A DNA stretch of 64,000 nt from AP-15 sp963799085 (GTDB lineage: Bacteria > Pseudomonadota > Alphaproteobacteria > ATCC43930 > CGMCC-115725), in contig CAWCWA010000011.1 of assembly GCA_963799085.1 (NCBI GenBank), positions 1 to 64,000 of the forward strand. The letters are read 5' to 3'. Below, in pieces: positions 18,762 to 27,355 of this stretch. Under the pieces are notes generated by a model, which was not told the origin of the DNA, did no database searches, and was given only the letters and a program-made list of their open reading frames with translations. The translations under genes were made by a program, and so were the position numbers. The first letter of the stretch is position 1; each line of letters begins with the position of its first letter.

Positions 18762-19063
18762 GGCAGTCCTTCCTCTGCAGAACGTTTTGGGGCCGGCTCA
18801 TCCGGACCTCGTGTCCAACGTCAGTGTGAAGGACGGCCACCTCCGCCTCCAGCGACTACCGCCGGAACCGCCGCGATACCCCATCTGAAAAAGGGGCTGG
18901 AGCAGAGATGGGAAGGGTGGCGATTTTGCTCACCGGCAACGGTACGGGGGAATTGGGGCCAGCCTGTGTGAAAAGAACGCGAGATTACGGTCGTGGCCGA
19001 TTCCGCCGTGGGCGCAGCTGCTTTAGAATCCCGGAGCTTGGTGGGGTATTCGGGGGCTTAGCG
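18762..19063. other. Spacer between IS110 remnant and IS1182 transposase
   Basis: Contains the 5' non-coding part of the degenerate IS110 copy, including a block at 18819-18840 shared with the copy at 30 kb, and the probable left end of the IS1182 element around 18957-18981. No gene is seen. Confidence 0.5.
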
Positions 19064-20595
19064 ATGCATCGGTTTATTGACGGTGACGATCGGATGCAAC
19101 TGACGCTGCTACCGAACAACCTGGAGGATTACGTCGGCGAAGAGAACCCGGTTCGGGCGGTCGAGGTCTTTATCGAGCTGGACCTTGCCGCCTTGGGGTT
19201 TTCGGGGATGACGCCGGCGACGACGGGCCGGCCGGCCTATCATCCCTCGACGCTGCTGAAGATTTATCTCTACGGTTATTTGAACCGGGTTCAGTCGAGC
19301 CGGCGGCTGGAGCGCGAAACGCAGCGCAATATCGAGTTGATGTGGCTGACCGGGCGGCTGGCGCCCGACTTCAAGACGATTGCCGACTTCCGCCGGGACA
19401 ATGGCGCGGCGATCCGGGCGGTGTGTTCCCAGTTTGTGGGGTTGTGCCGCCAGCTGGGCCTGTTCACCCGCGCCGTTGTTGCGATCGACGGCAGCAAGTT
19501 CAAAGCGGTGAACAACCGTGACCAAAACTACACGGTCGCCAAGGTCACCGGGCGGATGGAGCAGGTCGAGGCCAGCATCGCGCGTTACCTGAGGGCATTG
19601 GACCGGGCCGACCGCGAAGAGAGCGATATCGCCGAGGCCAAGTCGGTCCGGCTGAAAGAGAAGATTGCCCGCCTGCGCCAACAGATGCAGGCCTTGAAGG
19701 TGATGGAGCAGAGGGTTCAGGACGCACCTGACCAGCAGGTCTCGCTGACCGATCCTGACGCCCATTCGATGGCGACCAGCGGCAAAGGCACCGCGACTGT
19801 CGGCTACAATGTGCAGATCGCGGTCGACGCCGAGCACCATCTGATCGTGGCCCACGAGGTGATCAACCAGGGATACGATCGCCACCAGCTCGCACCCATG
19901 GCGCAGCAGGCCACGGGCTGCGAGCAGGTCACCGCCCTGGCCGACCGCGGCTACTTCAGCGGCGGCCAGGTTCTGTTGTGCGAAGGCACTGGGGTCGCGC
20001 CGATCGTGCCCAAGGTCCTGCGTCAAGCGGGACCAAACGCGGCCTCTTTGCCCGGCAGGACTTCATCTACGACGCCGAGCACGACCACTACACCTGCCCG
20101 GCGGGCGCAAAACTCACCAAAATCCATCGCCGCGCCGATCACACCGAAGACTTCGACCGCTACCGCCATCTGAGCGCCTGCTTCACCTGTCCGCTCAGAC
20201 CCCGGTGCACGCCGACCCAGCGGCGGATCATCAAGCGCTGGGAGAATGAGGAGGTGCTCGACAGAATGCAGGACCGCCTCGACCGCATGCCCGAGGCCAT
20301 GGGGGTGCGGCGACAGACCGCCGAACACCCGTTCGGGACCCTCAAAGCCTGGATGGGCGCCACCCATTTCCTGACCCGGACCCTCGACAAGGTCCGAACT
20401 GAGCCTCCTCGTCCTGGCCTATAACCTGAAGCGAATGATCACCATCCTCGGTGTCGGACCGCTGATGGCGGCGATCAGGTCCTGATCGCCTCGCTCAAGC
20501 CACACGCGCCAGCCGATCTACCGGCGGCGCGACCGCCATGGCCGGAAAACACGCCCCGCCGTTCGCGTCACATGACGCGTTTTCCCACGGCCTCG
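18957..20595 (+). mobile_element. IS1182-family insertion sequence (ends approximate)
   Basis: The transposase frame is flanked by short imperfect inverted repeats: gtgtgaaaagaacgcg at 18966-18981 and the complement of gtgggaaaacgcg at 20576-20588, both preceded outward by a ggcc. The match is short and gapped, so the ends are approximate. No target duplication is evident. Confidence 0.4.
19064..20485 (+). pseudogene. IS1182-family transposase, two frameshifts
   Basis: The product begins MHRFIDGDDRMQLTLLPNNL and has the DDE transposase pattern: AVVAIDGSKFKAVNN with the first Asp, a coiled-coil-like middle, DPDAHSM, GYNVQIAVDAEHHLIV and ALADRGYFSGGQVL. Near 20030 the frame changes to TKRGLFARQDFIYDAEHDHY and on through TAEHPFGTLKAWMGATHFLT. 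Near 20400 it changes again to LSLLVLAYNLKRMITILGVG, ending at 20485. Two single-base indels are enough to explain this. Full length would be about 473 residues, normal for the family. Confidence 0.85.
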
Positions 20596-20918
20596 GTCAT
20601 GAATACGCGTTCGACCGAAGCCGGGAAAGTCCGCTGACGGCGTCGCTGCGGCCATTGGGGAGAAATCTCGAAAGGCGCCTTCGGGTCGGACTCGGTCCGT
20701 CATCCGTTGAGAGCAGCAGTGGATGGACCTTAGATGCGGCGCTGTGCATCAGCGAAATTTCGCCGCCGGGTCGAAGCTTTGGGGATCGTCGACCGCCACA
20801 TCGCCTCATTGCAGACCGTTAAGCGCCGTTTGTGAGATCTGGTCCCGCCCCCAAGTCAGTAACGTGCTCCTCCTTGCCGCACGGAGGTTGTACATTTGCG
20901 CGCGCTGGCGTGCTCCCA
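20486..20918. other. No gene recognised
   Basis: This interval contains the probable right end of the IS1182 element near 20595 and then about 320 bases with no recognisable coding sequence up to the 3' end of the next decayed gene. Confidence 0.4.
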
Positions 20919-21807
20919 CTATCCGAGCCCCCGCAGGCGTTCGATAAAGCGCTCCTTGCGGGCGTGGTTTTCGCGGATCGCGCCGAGGCGGCGGTCGAAA
21001 TCCCGAATCCCGCCCCGCTGATTGGCGATAGCCTTGAGATCGCGGAGCAGGTCGACGGCCCTTTCGTAGCCGGCGGAATTGCGGCGCTCGATTTCCGTCT
21101 CGATCTCGCGCCAGACAGCCTCGCCGCGGCGCGCCAGCGCATCGAGGCGGGCGCGACGTCGATGGGCGCATCGCCGCATCGTTCGGCCGCCGCCACCAGA
21201 TCCGGATCGATCCCGAAGAATCGCGCGAAACCTTCGAGGGCGCCTGTCATCGGATCAATCCCCGGCAAGGGCTCCATCGCCGCGGCTTCGACGGCGCCGT
21301 CCTCCACCGCCATCAGCCATAGGAGATAGAACAGCCGCAGATCGCGCCGAGAACGACCGCCCGCAGCGGCGCGAGCGCCGCCAGCCAGCCTGAACCGTCG
21401 TCCCAGTCCTCGCCGGGCTCCATTTCGTCGCGCTCTATGTCGAGGACGAGATTTTCGCCGGCGGGCTTGAATGTGGCGCCGTCTGCGGCTCGGAGGAACG
21501 GTTTGAGCGCGCCGGCGTCGATCAATCGCCGGGGAAAGCGGATCATCAGCCGGCGCGTGCCCCAATTGGCGAGGTAAAGATGCAGGTCGAACCAACGCGC
21601 CATGAGTTCGTCGGGGAGTCCCTTGAAATTCCCCCATTCATAGGAATTGGTGAAACTTGTGGCCGTGATTCGCGCGCGTGACGACAGCGTCCGCAGCGCC
21701 TTGCGGTCCTCCTCGCCGAGCGGCCGATCAAGCGCCTGGAATTCATAATATTGATATTCGCTCACGATCGCGGCTTCCGCTGAAGACGGGAAAGGCATTT
21801 CCGACAT
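20919..21807 (-). pseudogene. Conserved hypothetical protein, at least two frameshifts
   Basis: The protein starts MSEMPFPSSAEAAIVSEYQY and continues YYEFQALDRPLGEEDRKALR, TSFTNSYEWGNFKGLPDELM and YLANWGTRRLMIRFPRRLID, a pattern I know from a family of roughly 300-500 residue hypothetical proteins. After PLRAVVLG the frame changes to DLRLFYLLWLMAVEDGAVEA and MTGALEGFARFFGIDPDLVA. It changes again to ARRGEAVWREIETEIERRNS, ending FIERLRGLG. Function is not known. It lies upstream of nothing obvious and next to another hypothetical gene on the same strand. Confidence 0.65.
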
Positions 21808-21822
21808 GGGCGCGCGGCGAGG

Positions 21823-22233
21823 TCAAGGCGGATGGAGCACGCCGTCCGTTTCCAAGATTTGGAGCGCTTCGGCGAGCGTGACGCCGGAATAGAGTCTCCA
21901 CCATTTGCCGGTGTGGCGCATCCAATGGACGTCGAACCGGTCGCGCCCCGTGCGATCGATGCGGGCGAAGGGCGCATCGAACTCCTCGCCGCGATTATGT
22001 TTCATGCCCGATCTATAGCGTTGCATGAAGCGATAGCGCCCAGCCGCCCATGCGCCATGAATATCGATCACATAGTTCCACTCGGTCGGTCTGACTTGCG
22101 GCAGGAAGCGCGGCTTCAAGACATCGCGGATGAGGGCTTCGCAAGCCGCGACGATCGCCTGCTTCTCCGCTTCGTTCAGCGGTTCTTGGCGCGCCGCGCG
22201 GCTCGTGCGCGCCCCTTGTTCCATTCGCGCCAT
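21823..22233 (-). CDS. Conserved hypothetical protein
   Basis: The 136-residue product has a predicted helical N-terminus (NEAEKQAIVAACEALIRDVL) and a beta-rich C-terminal half with EWNYVIDIHGAWAAGRYRFM, FDAPFARIDRTGRDRFDVHW and HTGKWWRLYSGVTLAEALQI. The C-terminal part recalls DUF3024-like small domains, though I do not claim membership. It ends 15 bases upstream of the frameshifted hypothetical gene and probably shares its transcript. No signal peptide or membrane segment. Confidence 0.6.
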   Translation of the reverse strand: MARMEQGARTSRAARQEPLNEAEKQAIVAACEALIRDVLKPRFLPQVRPTEWNYVIDIHGAWAAGRYRFMQRYRSGMKHNRGEEFDAPFARIDRTGRDRFDVHWMRHTGKWWRLYSGVTLAEALQILETDGVLHPP

Positions 22234-22410
22234 TCCTCAATCCGTTCTCGCCGATCTTCGCCTTTGCCGCGCATGGCCAGGAGGCGGCGGGCTATCGAAC
22301 CGCCGCCCGCAAATCATTTTGTCATAGGGCTACCTGCTTACGGACTATCCTCAGCCATCGGAAGCATGATACAAAACAGGAACATGCGGTTGTTTCTGCG
22401 GGTTTGAGCG

Positions 22411-23360
22411 ATGGCGCGCAACAAGGTGCAATTCCAGAAGGCGCTCAGCGAGGTCGAGTTTGCGGTTCTTTACGGAACCGAGGATCAGTGCCGGGAGGCG
22501 GTGAGGCGCTGGCGCTGGCCATCCGGGCTTTGTCTGCCCGGTTTGCGCCGGCGAGCAGCACAGCGTCGTCAAGACCCGGGGGCTTTACCAGTGTACCACC
22601 TGTCGACGGCAGACATCGGTGATCGCCGGAACGATTTTCGCCGCTGCCAAGGTGCCGCTGTGCACTTGGTTTCGCGCCATGCACCACCTCACGCAGAGCA
22701 AGGGCGGCATCTCCAGCATCGAGTTGGGCCGCCGGCTTGGCGTCACCCAGACCACCGCCTGGAAGATCAAGCACAAGCTGATGCAGGCGATGATGGAGCG
22801 GGACGCCACAAAGCGCCTGACGGGACGGATCGAGATCGACGACGCCTATCTCGGCGGGGAGCGCAACGGCGGCAAGCGGGGCCGCGGTTCGCCTGGCAAG
22901 ACGCCAAATCGTGGCGGCGGTCGAAACCACACCAGAGGGCCAGCCAATCCGCTTGAAGTTGCGCCGCGTGAAGGGGTTCCGCCGGGCCGAAATCGCGAGC
23001 TTGGCGCAGCGCAATTTCCAGCCCGCCAGCACCGTTGTCAGTGACGGCCTGCACTGCTTTACGGGGGGCGGCAACGCCGGCTGCGTTCACCAGCCAATCA
23101 TCACGGGGTCCGGTCGCAAGGCCGCCCTGAACCCCGCCTTCAAGTGGGTCAACACCCCCCTCGGCAACATCAAGAGCGCCATCACCGGCACTTATCGTGC
23201 CATCCGCGACAAGCACGTACCCCGCTACCTCGCCGAATTCCAGTACCGCTGCAACCGCCGCTACAATCTCGCCGCCATGATGCGACACCTCGGCTATGTC
23301 GCCGTCCGAACCCCACCGATGCCATACCGCCTCCTCAAATTGGCTGAGCATCATGCATAA
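22411..23360 (+). pseudogene. IS1595-family (ISXO2-like) transposase, frameshifted
   Basis: The reading starts MARNKVQFQKALSEVEFAVL and YGTEDQCREAV, continues in another frame with TIFAAAKVPLCTWFRAMHHL, SSIELGRRLGVTQTTAWKIK and IEIDDAYLGGERNGGKRG, and finishes in a third with IRLKLRRVKGFRRAEIASLA, VVSDGLHCF, FKWVNTPLGNIKSAITGTY and YRCNRRYNLAAMMRHLGY. These are the zinc-ribbon, DDE and C-terminal parts of the ISXO2-like domain. Shifts lie near 22540 and 22905. Complete ends are not identified. Confidence 0.85.
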
Positions 23361-23389
23361 TCAGGAATTTGTTTATGCGGGGCGAGGGG

Positions 23390-23802
23390 TTACCACGGAT
23401 TGGGCTGGTAATAGGGGTAGGGGTAGTAATTGTTGCTGGCTGCCGCATAGGCGGCCGAAGTTGCGGCGGCGCCGGCGACAGCCCCGGCGGCCGCCGCAGC
23501 GCCGTATCCGGCATAGGCGGGCGTTACCGCGACCCCGCCATAATGATAGCCGCCGCCGTAATAGGCGCCGTGATATCCGCCGTAATAGCCCCCGTAGTGG
23601 TAGCCGCCGGCACCGTAGGCGCCGCTGTGGTAGGCAGTCGTGCCGCCGACCCCAGTATGATAGGCGCTCGTGCCATAGGCGCCGCTGTGATAGGTGGTGG
23701 CGCCTCCGGGCCCGTAGTGGACGCCGGTCGTGCCGAAGGCGCCGCGGGCGCGGCTGCGACCGTCAACAGCATGCCCAGCGAAACAACGATCGAACGCCTC
23801 AT
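23390..23802 (-). pseudogene. Secreted Tyr/His/Gly-rich protein, one-base frameshift after signal peptide
   Basis: The start is ATG 23802 after a strong GGAGG, overlapping the stop of the DUF2092 gene in ATGA. It encodes a signal peptide (RRSIVVSLGMLLTVAAAPA). The original frame then becomes a meaningless Pro/Ala string, whereas the adjacent frame reads AFGTTGVHYGPGGATTYHSG, TTAYHSGAYGAGGYHYGGYY, GGYHGAYYGGGYHYGG, an Ala-rich segment and the tail NNYYPYPYYQPNPW before TAA at 23390. The latter is clearly the real mature protein, so a one-base indel lies near 23740-23755. Likely an envelope or surface structural protein, about 136 residues. Confidence 0.7.
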
Positions 23803-24608
23803 TTCTTGCCTCCTTTCGACTTTGCCGCGGGCGGCAACGGCAACGGCTTCAACGCGACCTGTGTCGCGTCGGCCGGCGGCTGGAATACGAACTCCGCTTC
23901 GGTCGGATGGATATTGAAATCCCAGTCGGAGAACTCGGCGATGAAGTACGGTTGGCCGGGGAGTGCGAGATAGGTCACGATCAGTCGCCGCGGCAGCGCC
24001 TTCCCGGCCTTGGGCAGCCACAATTCGAGCACGATCCCGGGCGGCTGGGAAAACACCAGGTGCTCGTAGGGGGCGCCGTCGATTTTCACGGTATTGACCA
24101 GGCGGCCCGAGGTGACGCCTGAGAGAAACGCCTTGTTCGGCGCCTCGCTCAGGAAATCGGCAAGCGGGAAGTCGACGCCGTAGCGGCCGATCGCCTCCTT
24201 CAGCATGCCGTCGATGCTGGTGCCGGCCGGCAATGACAGCGTCGCGTATTTTTTCTCGTCCGCCGAATAGAGCGTGACCGCCTTGCCGTCGAAGGCGAGC
24301 CGGTGCGACCCATCGTCGCCGGTCACATCAACCGAGAGCTTGTCCGGCCGCTGCACCGTGACCTTCATCGCGTGGTAGATGTGCAGGGGCTCGCCGCCGG
24401 CGTCGGCGTAGACCCGGATCGTTCTGGCCGCGAACGAGAATTGTGGCGCCTTGAGCGCTTCGCCCATGCGCAGGAGCGCGGCGGCGGCCGGCTCGTTGAT
24501 CTCAGGCTTGCCCTGCGGCGGGGTCGCCGCCGGCAGGGGGGTCGGGGCGAACCCGAAGAGGAGGGCGGCAAGCACGCCGCCAACCGCCGCGATATGTCTA
24601 AGCTTCAC
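23799..24608 (-). CDS. DUF2092 family periplasmic protein
   Basis: The 269-residue protein has a signal peptide (LRHIAAVGGVLAALLFGFAP) and a DUF2092 body: AAALLRMGEALKAPQFSFAA, KVTVQRPDKLSVDVTGDDGS, FDGKAVTLYSADEKKYATL and the C-terminal FSDWDFNIHPTEAEFVFQPP. The family is predicted periplasmic with a LolA/LppX-like fold and no proven function. I choose the GTG at 24608, preceded by GAGG, since the signal peptide starts there; the frame stays open further upstream into an unrelated membrane protein. It is coupled by ATGA to the Tyr/His/Gly-rich gene, suggesting joint action at the envelope. Confidence 0.8.
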   Translation of the reverse strand: MKLRHIAAVGGVLAALLFGFAPTPLPAATPPQGKPEINEPAAAALLRMGEALKAPQFSFAARTIRVYADAGGEPLHIYHAMKVTVQRPDKLSVDVTGDDGSHRLAFDGKAVTLYSADEKKYATLSLPAGTSIDGMLKEAIGRYGVDFPLADFLSEAPNKAFLSGVTSGRLVNTVKIDGAPYEHLVFSQPPGIVLELWLPKAGKALPRRLIVTYLALPGQPYFIAEFSDWDFNIHPTEAEFVFQPPADATQVALKPLPLPPAAKSKGGKK

Positions 24609-24992
24609 CGGAACCTCTGTCGTAGCCGTCGCGATAATCCGCCGATCATGTCGGCCGCCGGTAGTGACTCGGTTTGAATGATGGCTCCAGAAATTCCACG
24701 CCGTGAGCCCGAAGCTTCCGAAGGCCGAAGCTGCCAGAATGATCACCGACCACAGCATGTAATGCGCATTCCTTCGCGTGTACTCTGCGGTCTCTTTTGC
24801 GGCGTTAGCGGCAACCCCCTGAGCCGCCGCACCTTGTTCCTGAGCGACGGCGGCTTGCTGTTGCGCCAGAGTTTGCAGGCGTGCGAATGCTGCATTTGCC
24901 CGCTGATCATTAGTGGAACCTGCATCTGCGCCGCCCATGATGTCAGCAGCATAATCGAGATCCCAATCTACCAGCCTCGGCTTTTCTGGCAT
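24609..24992 (-). CDS. Small coiled-coil membrane protein, fused in frame to DUF2092
   Basis: The frame begins MPEKPRLVDWDLDYAADIMG, has an Ala/Gln-rich helix likely to be a coiled coil (RLQTLAQQQAAVAQEQGAAA) and one membrane segment (MLWSVIILAASAFGSFGLTA). It then reads on without a stop through a short basic stretch into the DUF2092 signal peptide. A signal peptide buried after residue 128 makes a true fusion unlikely; the stop of this small gene was probably lost or shifted. I see no recognised family. Confidence 0.45.
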
Positions 24993-24994
24993 GT

Positions 24995-25282
24995 TTAGGG
25001 CTCTTCCGTATTAATGTTGATTGTGTCATTGTGACCGGGTTGTATTCCAGCTGAAGTGGCTCTGTAGGCTTTTATGTCGGCTTCATAGGAAAGCCGTGAG
25101 GCATCACATGCTGAGATGTTCTGAGGGTTTCGCGCAAGACAAGATTTATAAACTGTCTTCGAGACTTCCATCTCTTTTCGGGCATTAATTTTGGCAGCAA
25201 TGCCCCCGCAGTCAGCGAGGAAAACCAGAGATGCGAGGAGGATCAGCAGCCGACCTATCGACAATGTCCGATCTGGGCTCAA
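24995..25282 (-). CDS. Small lipoprotein
   Basis: The 95-residue product starts at TTG 25282, supported by AAGGA seven bases upstream, and has a lipoprotein signal IGRLLILLASLVFLADCGG with Cys in a lipobox-like context. The mature part has MEVSKTVYKSCLARNPQNIS, CDASRLSYEADIKAYRATSA and a Thr/Asn-rich end. The YKSCL...CDASRLSYEADIKAYRA pattern recurs in small alphaproteobacterial lipoproteins of unknown function. Longer versions of this open frame upstream overlap the divergent small gene and are not credible. Confidence 0.65.
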   Translation of the reverse strand: MSPDRTLSIGRLLILLASLVFLADCGGIAAKINARKEMEVSKTVYKSCLARNPQNISACDASRLSYEADIKAYRATSAGIQPGHNDTININTEEP

Positions 25283-25348
25283 AGTTTCCTTCCGATCTGC
25301 TGTTTGACCGATTATATGCTTACCGCCATGCAAGTGCGAGTGTGATTC

Positions 25349-25588
25349 ATGCCAAAGGGACCGCAAGGGCAGAACCGCCCCGCCGACACCGTAGCGAACG
25401 CGATCCGCGTCGCCAAGATACTGACGGGCGAGGTCGAGGAGGATATGGGCAATTCGCATAAGGACAAGGCTGCGCAATCGCTCGGACGCCGTGGTGGCGC
25501 TGCTCGGCGCGACAAGCTCAGTCCGGAGCGCCGCCGACAAATAGCTGAAAAAGCGGCACGAACGCGCTGGGAACGCGCCTCGGAATAA
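25349..25588 (+). CDS. Small basic protein, RNA-binding-like
   Basis: The 79-residue protein has the conserved layout MPKGPQGQNRPADTVANAIR-VAKILTGE followed by a basic C-terminal half, AQSLGRRGGAARRDKLSPE-RRRQIAEKAARTRW. Proteins of this type are common near accessory regions and the GRRGG...RR..IA.KAA..RW motif resembles that of short histone-H1-like or nucleic-acid-binding proteins. A function is not established. It is divergent from the small lipoprotein with 66 bases between them. Confidence 0.7.
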   Translation: MPKGPQGQNRPADTVANAIRVAKILTGEVEEDMGNSHKDKAAQSLGRRGGAARRDKLSPERRRQIAEKAARTRWERASE

Positions 25589-25658
25589 AATCGGGAATAA
25601 TTTTCTTGATACCAGTCGGTCGAAAGGACATGATCTCAATCTGTTGATGGGGGATAGC

Positions 25659-26189
25659 ATGCCTGTAGACACTGATATGGGACAGATCGAACACCTGATC
25701 GATGATATCGACCGGATCCCCCGGATTGGGTTCAGGACATACCGCGCATATCCACCCGAAATTCTGGTCGAGCACGATCCTCGCGCTGGCGCCAGCTGCA
25801 TCTATGCGCACATGGTTGCAGAGGCTGAGCGTCTATGGCTTGAGCGACGAGGGATCGTCGCGGCGGATGTTCGTGGCCTGAAGGTTTGGTTGATCGAGGA
25901 TAAGGCAGTCTTGCGCTGGAAGCGGATGGATGCGGACGGTCGAACACGCAGCTATCCGACCAAACAGGAGAAGGATTTCGACGCCGGATTGCCGTTGCCC
26001 GGCCTTCCCCCGCCGGCCATCAGGCTGACGGCTGGGTATTTGGCTGACGAGACGCAAACCCAATACCAGCGTACGCAGATTGCCCGCCCGCGAGGCAAAC
26101 GGATCGAATGGTGCGTTGCGATAGTGCCCGCATCCGCACCTGGCCGTCCGGCGACATGGCAGGATGTAACGCGCCAGCGAGGTTGGTAA
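25659..26189 (+). CDS. Hypothetical protein upstream of the ImmA/IrrE regulator
   Basis: The 176-residue product (from ATG 25659, with GGGGGA four bases upstream) contains IEHLIDDIDRIPRIGFRTYR, HDPRAGASCIYAHMVAEAER and LKVWLIEDKAVLRWKRM, then a Pro-rich stretch. I recognise no domain. It ends 21 bases before the XRE-ImmA/IrrE gene and both are on the plus strand, so they probably form an operon. Pairs of a hypothetical gene and an ImmA/IrrE peptidase are typical of mobile-element regulation and toxin-antitoxin-like modules, but the role here is inference. Confidence 0.65.
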   Translation: MPVDTDMGQIEHLIDDIDRIPRIGFRTYRAYPPEILVEHDPRAGASCIYAHMVAEAERLWLERRGIVAADVRGLKVWLIEDKAVLRWKRMDADGRTRSYPTKQEKDFDAGLPLPGLPPPAIRLTAGYLADETQTQYQRTQIARPRGKRIEWCVAIVPASAPGRPATWQDVTRQRGW

Positions 26190-26210
26190 CGAATATCCGG
26201 GAGACCAGTG

Positions 26211-27307
26211 ATGGCCCGGTTCAATCACAGCCTACTCATTCTCGCGCGGGAATCGCGAGCGTTGACGCAAGGGGAACTCGCCTCAGCGACGGGGATTGCG
26301 CAAGGCACGCTGTCGAAATACGAAACGGGATTTTTGGACCCGCCGGAAGAAGCAATTCGGCTTTTCTCAGCATGTCTTTCCTATCCCGCGACCCTATTTT
26401 ATGAGAACGAGAAGCCCTATGGCTTCCCACCTTTTCATTATCGGAAGCGAAAGAAATTATCTGCGAAAACACTCGGCCGCATTGTGGCCGAGATGAACAT
26501 TCGCCGGATGCATATCAAAAAAATGAGCATCTCCTTTTCGTTAGGGACGAATGGCTTCATCCCGGAGATCGATCGCGATGAGTATCATGGAAAATCGAAC
26601 AAGAACTCGATCCGGAGGACGTAGCGCGGACGCTTCGGGAAATGTGGCTGCTTCCTCGCGGCCCCATCGAAAATATGGTCGGCCTTCTTGAGAGTAATGG
26701 AGCCATAATCGTCCCATGTGATTTCGGGACAGACTTGCTGGATGCGGTAAGCCAACGAATAGATGGAATGCCGATATTAATATTCATTAATATCAACGCA
26801 CCCACCGACCGGATAAGATTAACATTGGCGCATGAATTGGGGCATATGGTGCTGCACACTACGACCCTGCATGACGACGACACGATGGAGGATGAAGCCG
26901 ACGAATTTGCAGGCGCGTTCCTTATGCCGGCGGAAGATATAAAGCCGCAAATGAGACGCGGACTTGATTTGCGGCATCTTTCAAACATGAAATTATATTG
27001 GAAGGTGTCAATGGCCGCTATCGCAGTGCGCGCCGACCGTCTAAAGCTCGTAACGCCATATCAGAAGAAAACCTTTTGGATAGAAATGGGGCGTCTTGGC
27101 TACAGAAAGCGCGAACCCAACGAGCCTTCTCGCGAAGAGCCGAAGCTTCTCAGGCAGATGGTGGCTTTCCATCAAAGGAAGCTTGGCTACTCGCAGGCGG
27201 AATTAGCGCAATTGCTGCACCTTACGGAGAGCGAATTTCGTTCCATGTACTCCCCGGCAATCATCGGCGGCCATGAGGCACGTGGGCATCTGCGCCTGAT
27301 TTCATGA
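26211..27307 (+). pseudogene. XRE-family regulator with ImmA/IrrE metallopeptidase domain, one-base frameshift
   Basis: The first part has an XRE helix-turn-helix (ARESRALTQGELASATGIAQ, GTLSKYETGFLDPPEEAIR). The second has an ImmA/IrrE zinc peptidase with RLTLAHELGHMVLH and the downstream acidic EADEFAGAFLMP. The two halves meet at 26590-26594, where adding one A to the AAAA run lets YHG continue as KIEQELDPEDVARTLREMWL. Full length is about 365 residues, normal for fused XRE-ImmA/IrrE proteins, which act as proteolysis-linked transcription regulators. Homopolymer context suggests a sequencing error. Composition is more AT-rich than the core genes. Confidence 0.85.
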
Positions 27308-27308
27308 T

Positions 27309-27342
27309 GACCTCTTATGCTTGACGTCAAGCATAAGAGGTC
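27309..27342. repeat. Perfect 34-bp palindrome
   Basis: gacctcttatgcttgac is followed directly by its exact reverse complement. It starts one base after the ImmA/IrrE stop codon and ends 13 bases before the IS1-type transposase start. It contains TTGAC on both strands; on the plus strand TTGACG at 27321-27326 stands 17 bases from TATATG at 27344-27349. It could be an operator, a promoter, a terminator hairpin or the fused ends of an inserted element. Confidence 0.85.
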
Positions 27343-27355
27343 TTATATGAAGGGT

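Noticed and set aside
24995..25801. 268-codon version of the small lipoprotein
   Set aside because: The extra N-terminal part is antisense to two plus-strand genes and lacks a signal; the TTG at 25282 with a ribosome site and lipobox fits better.
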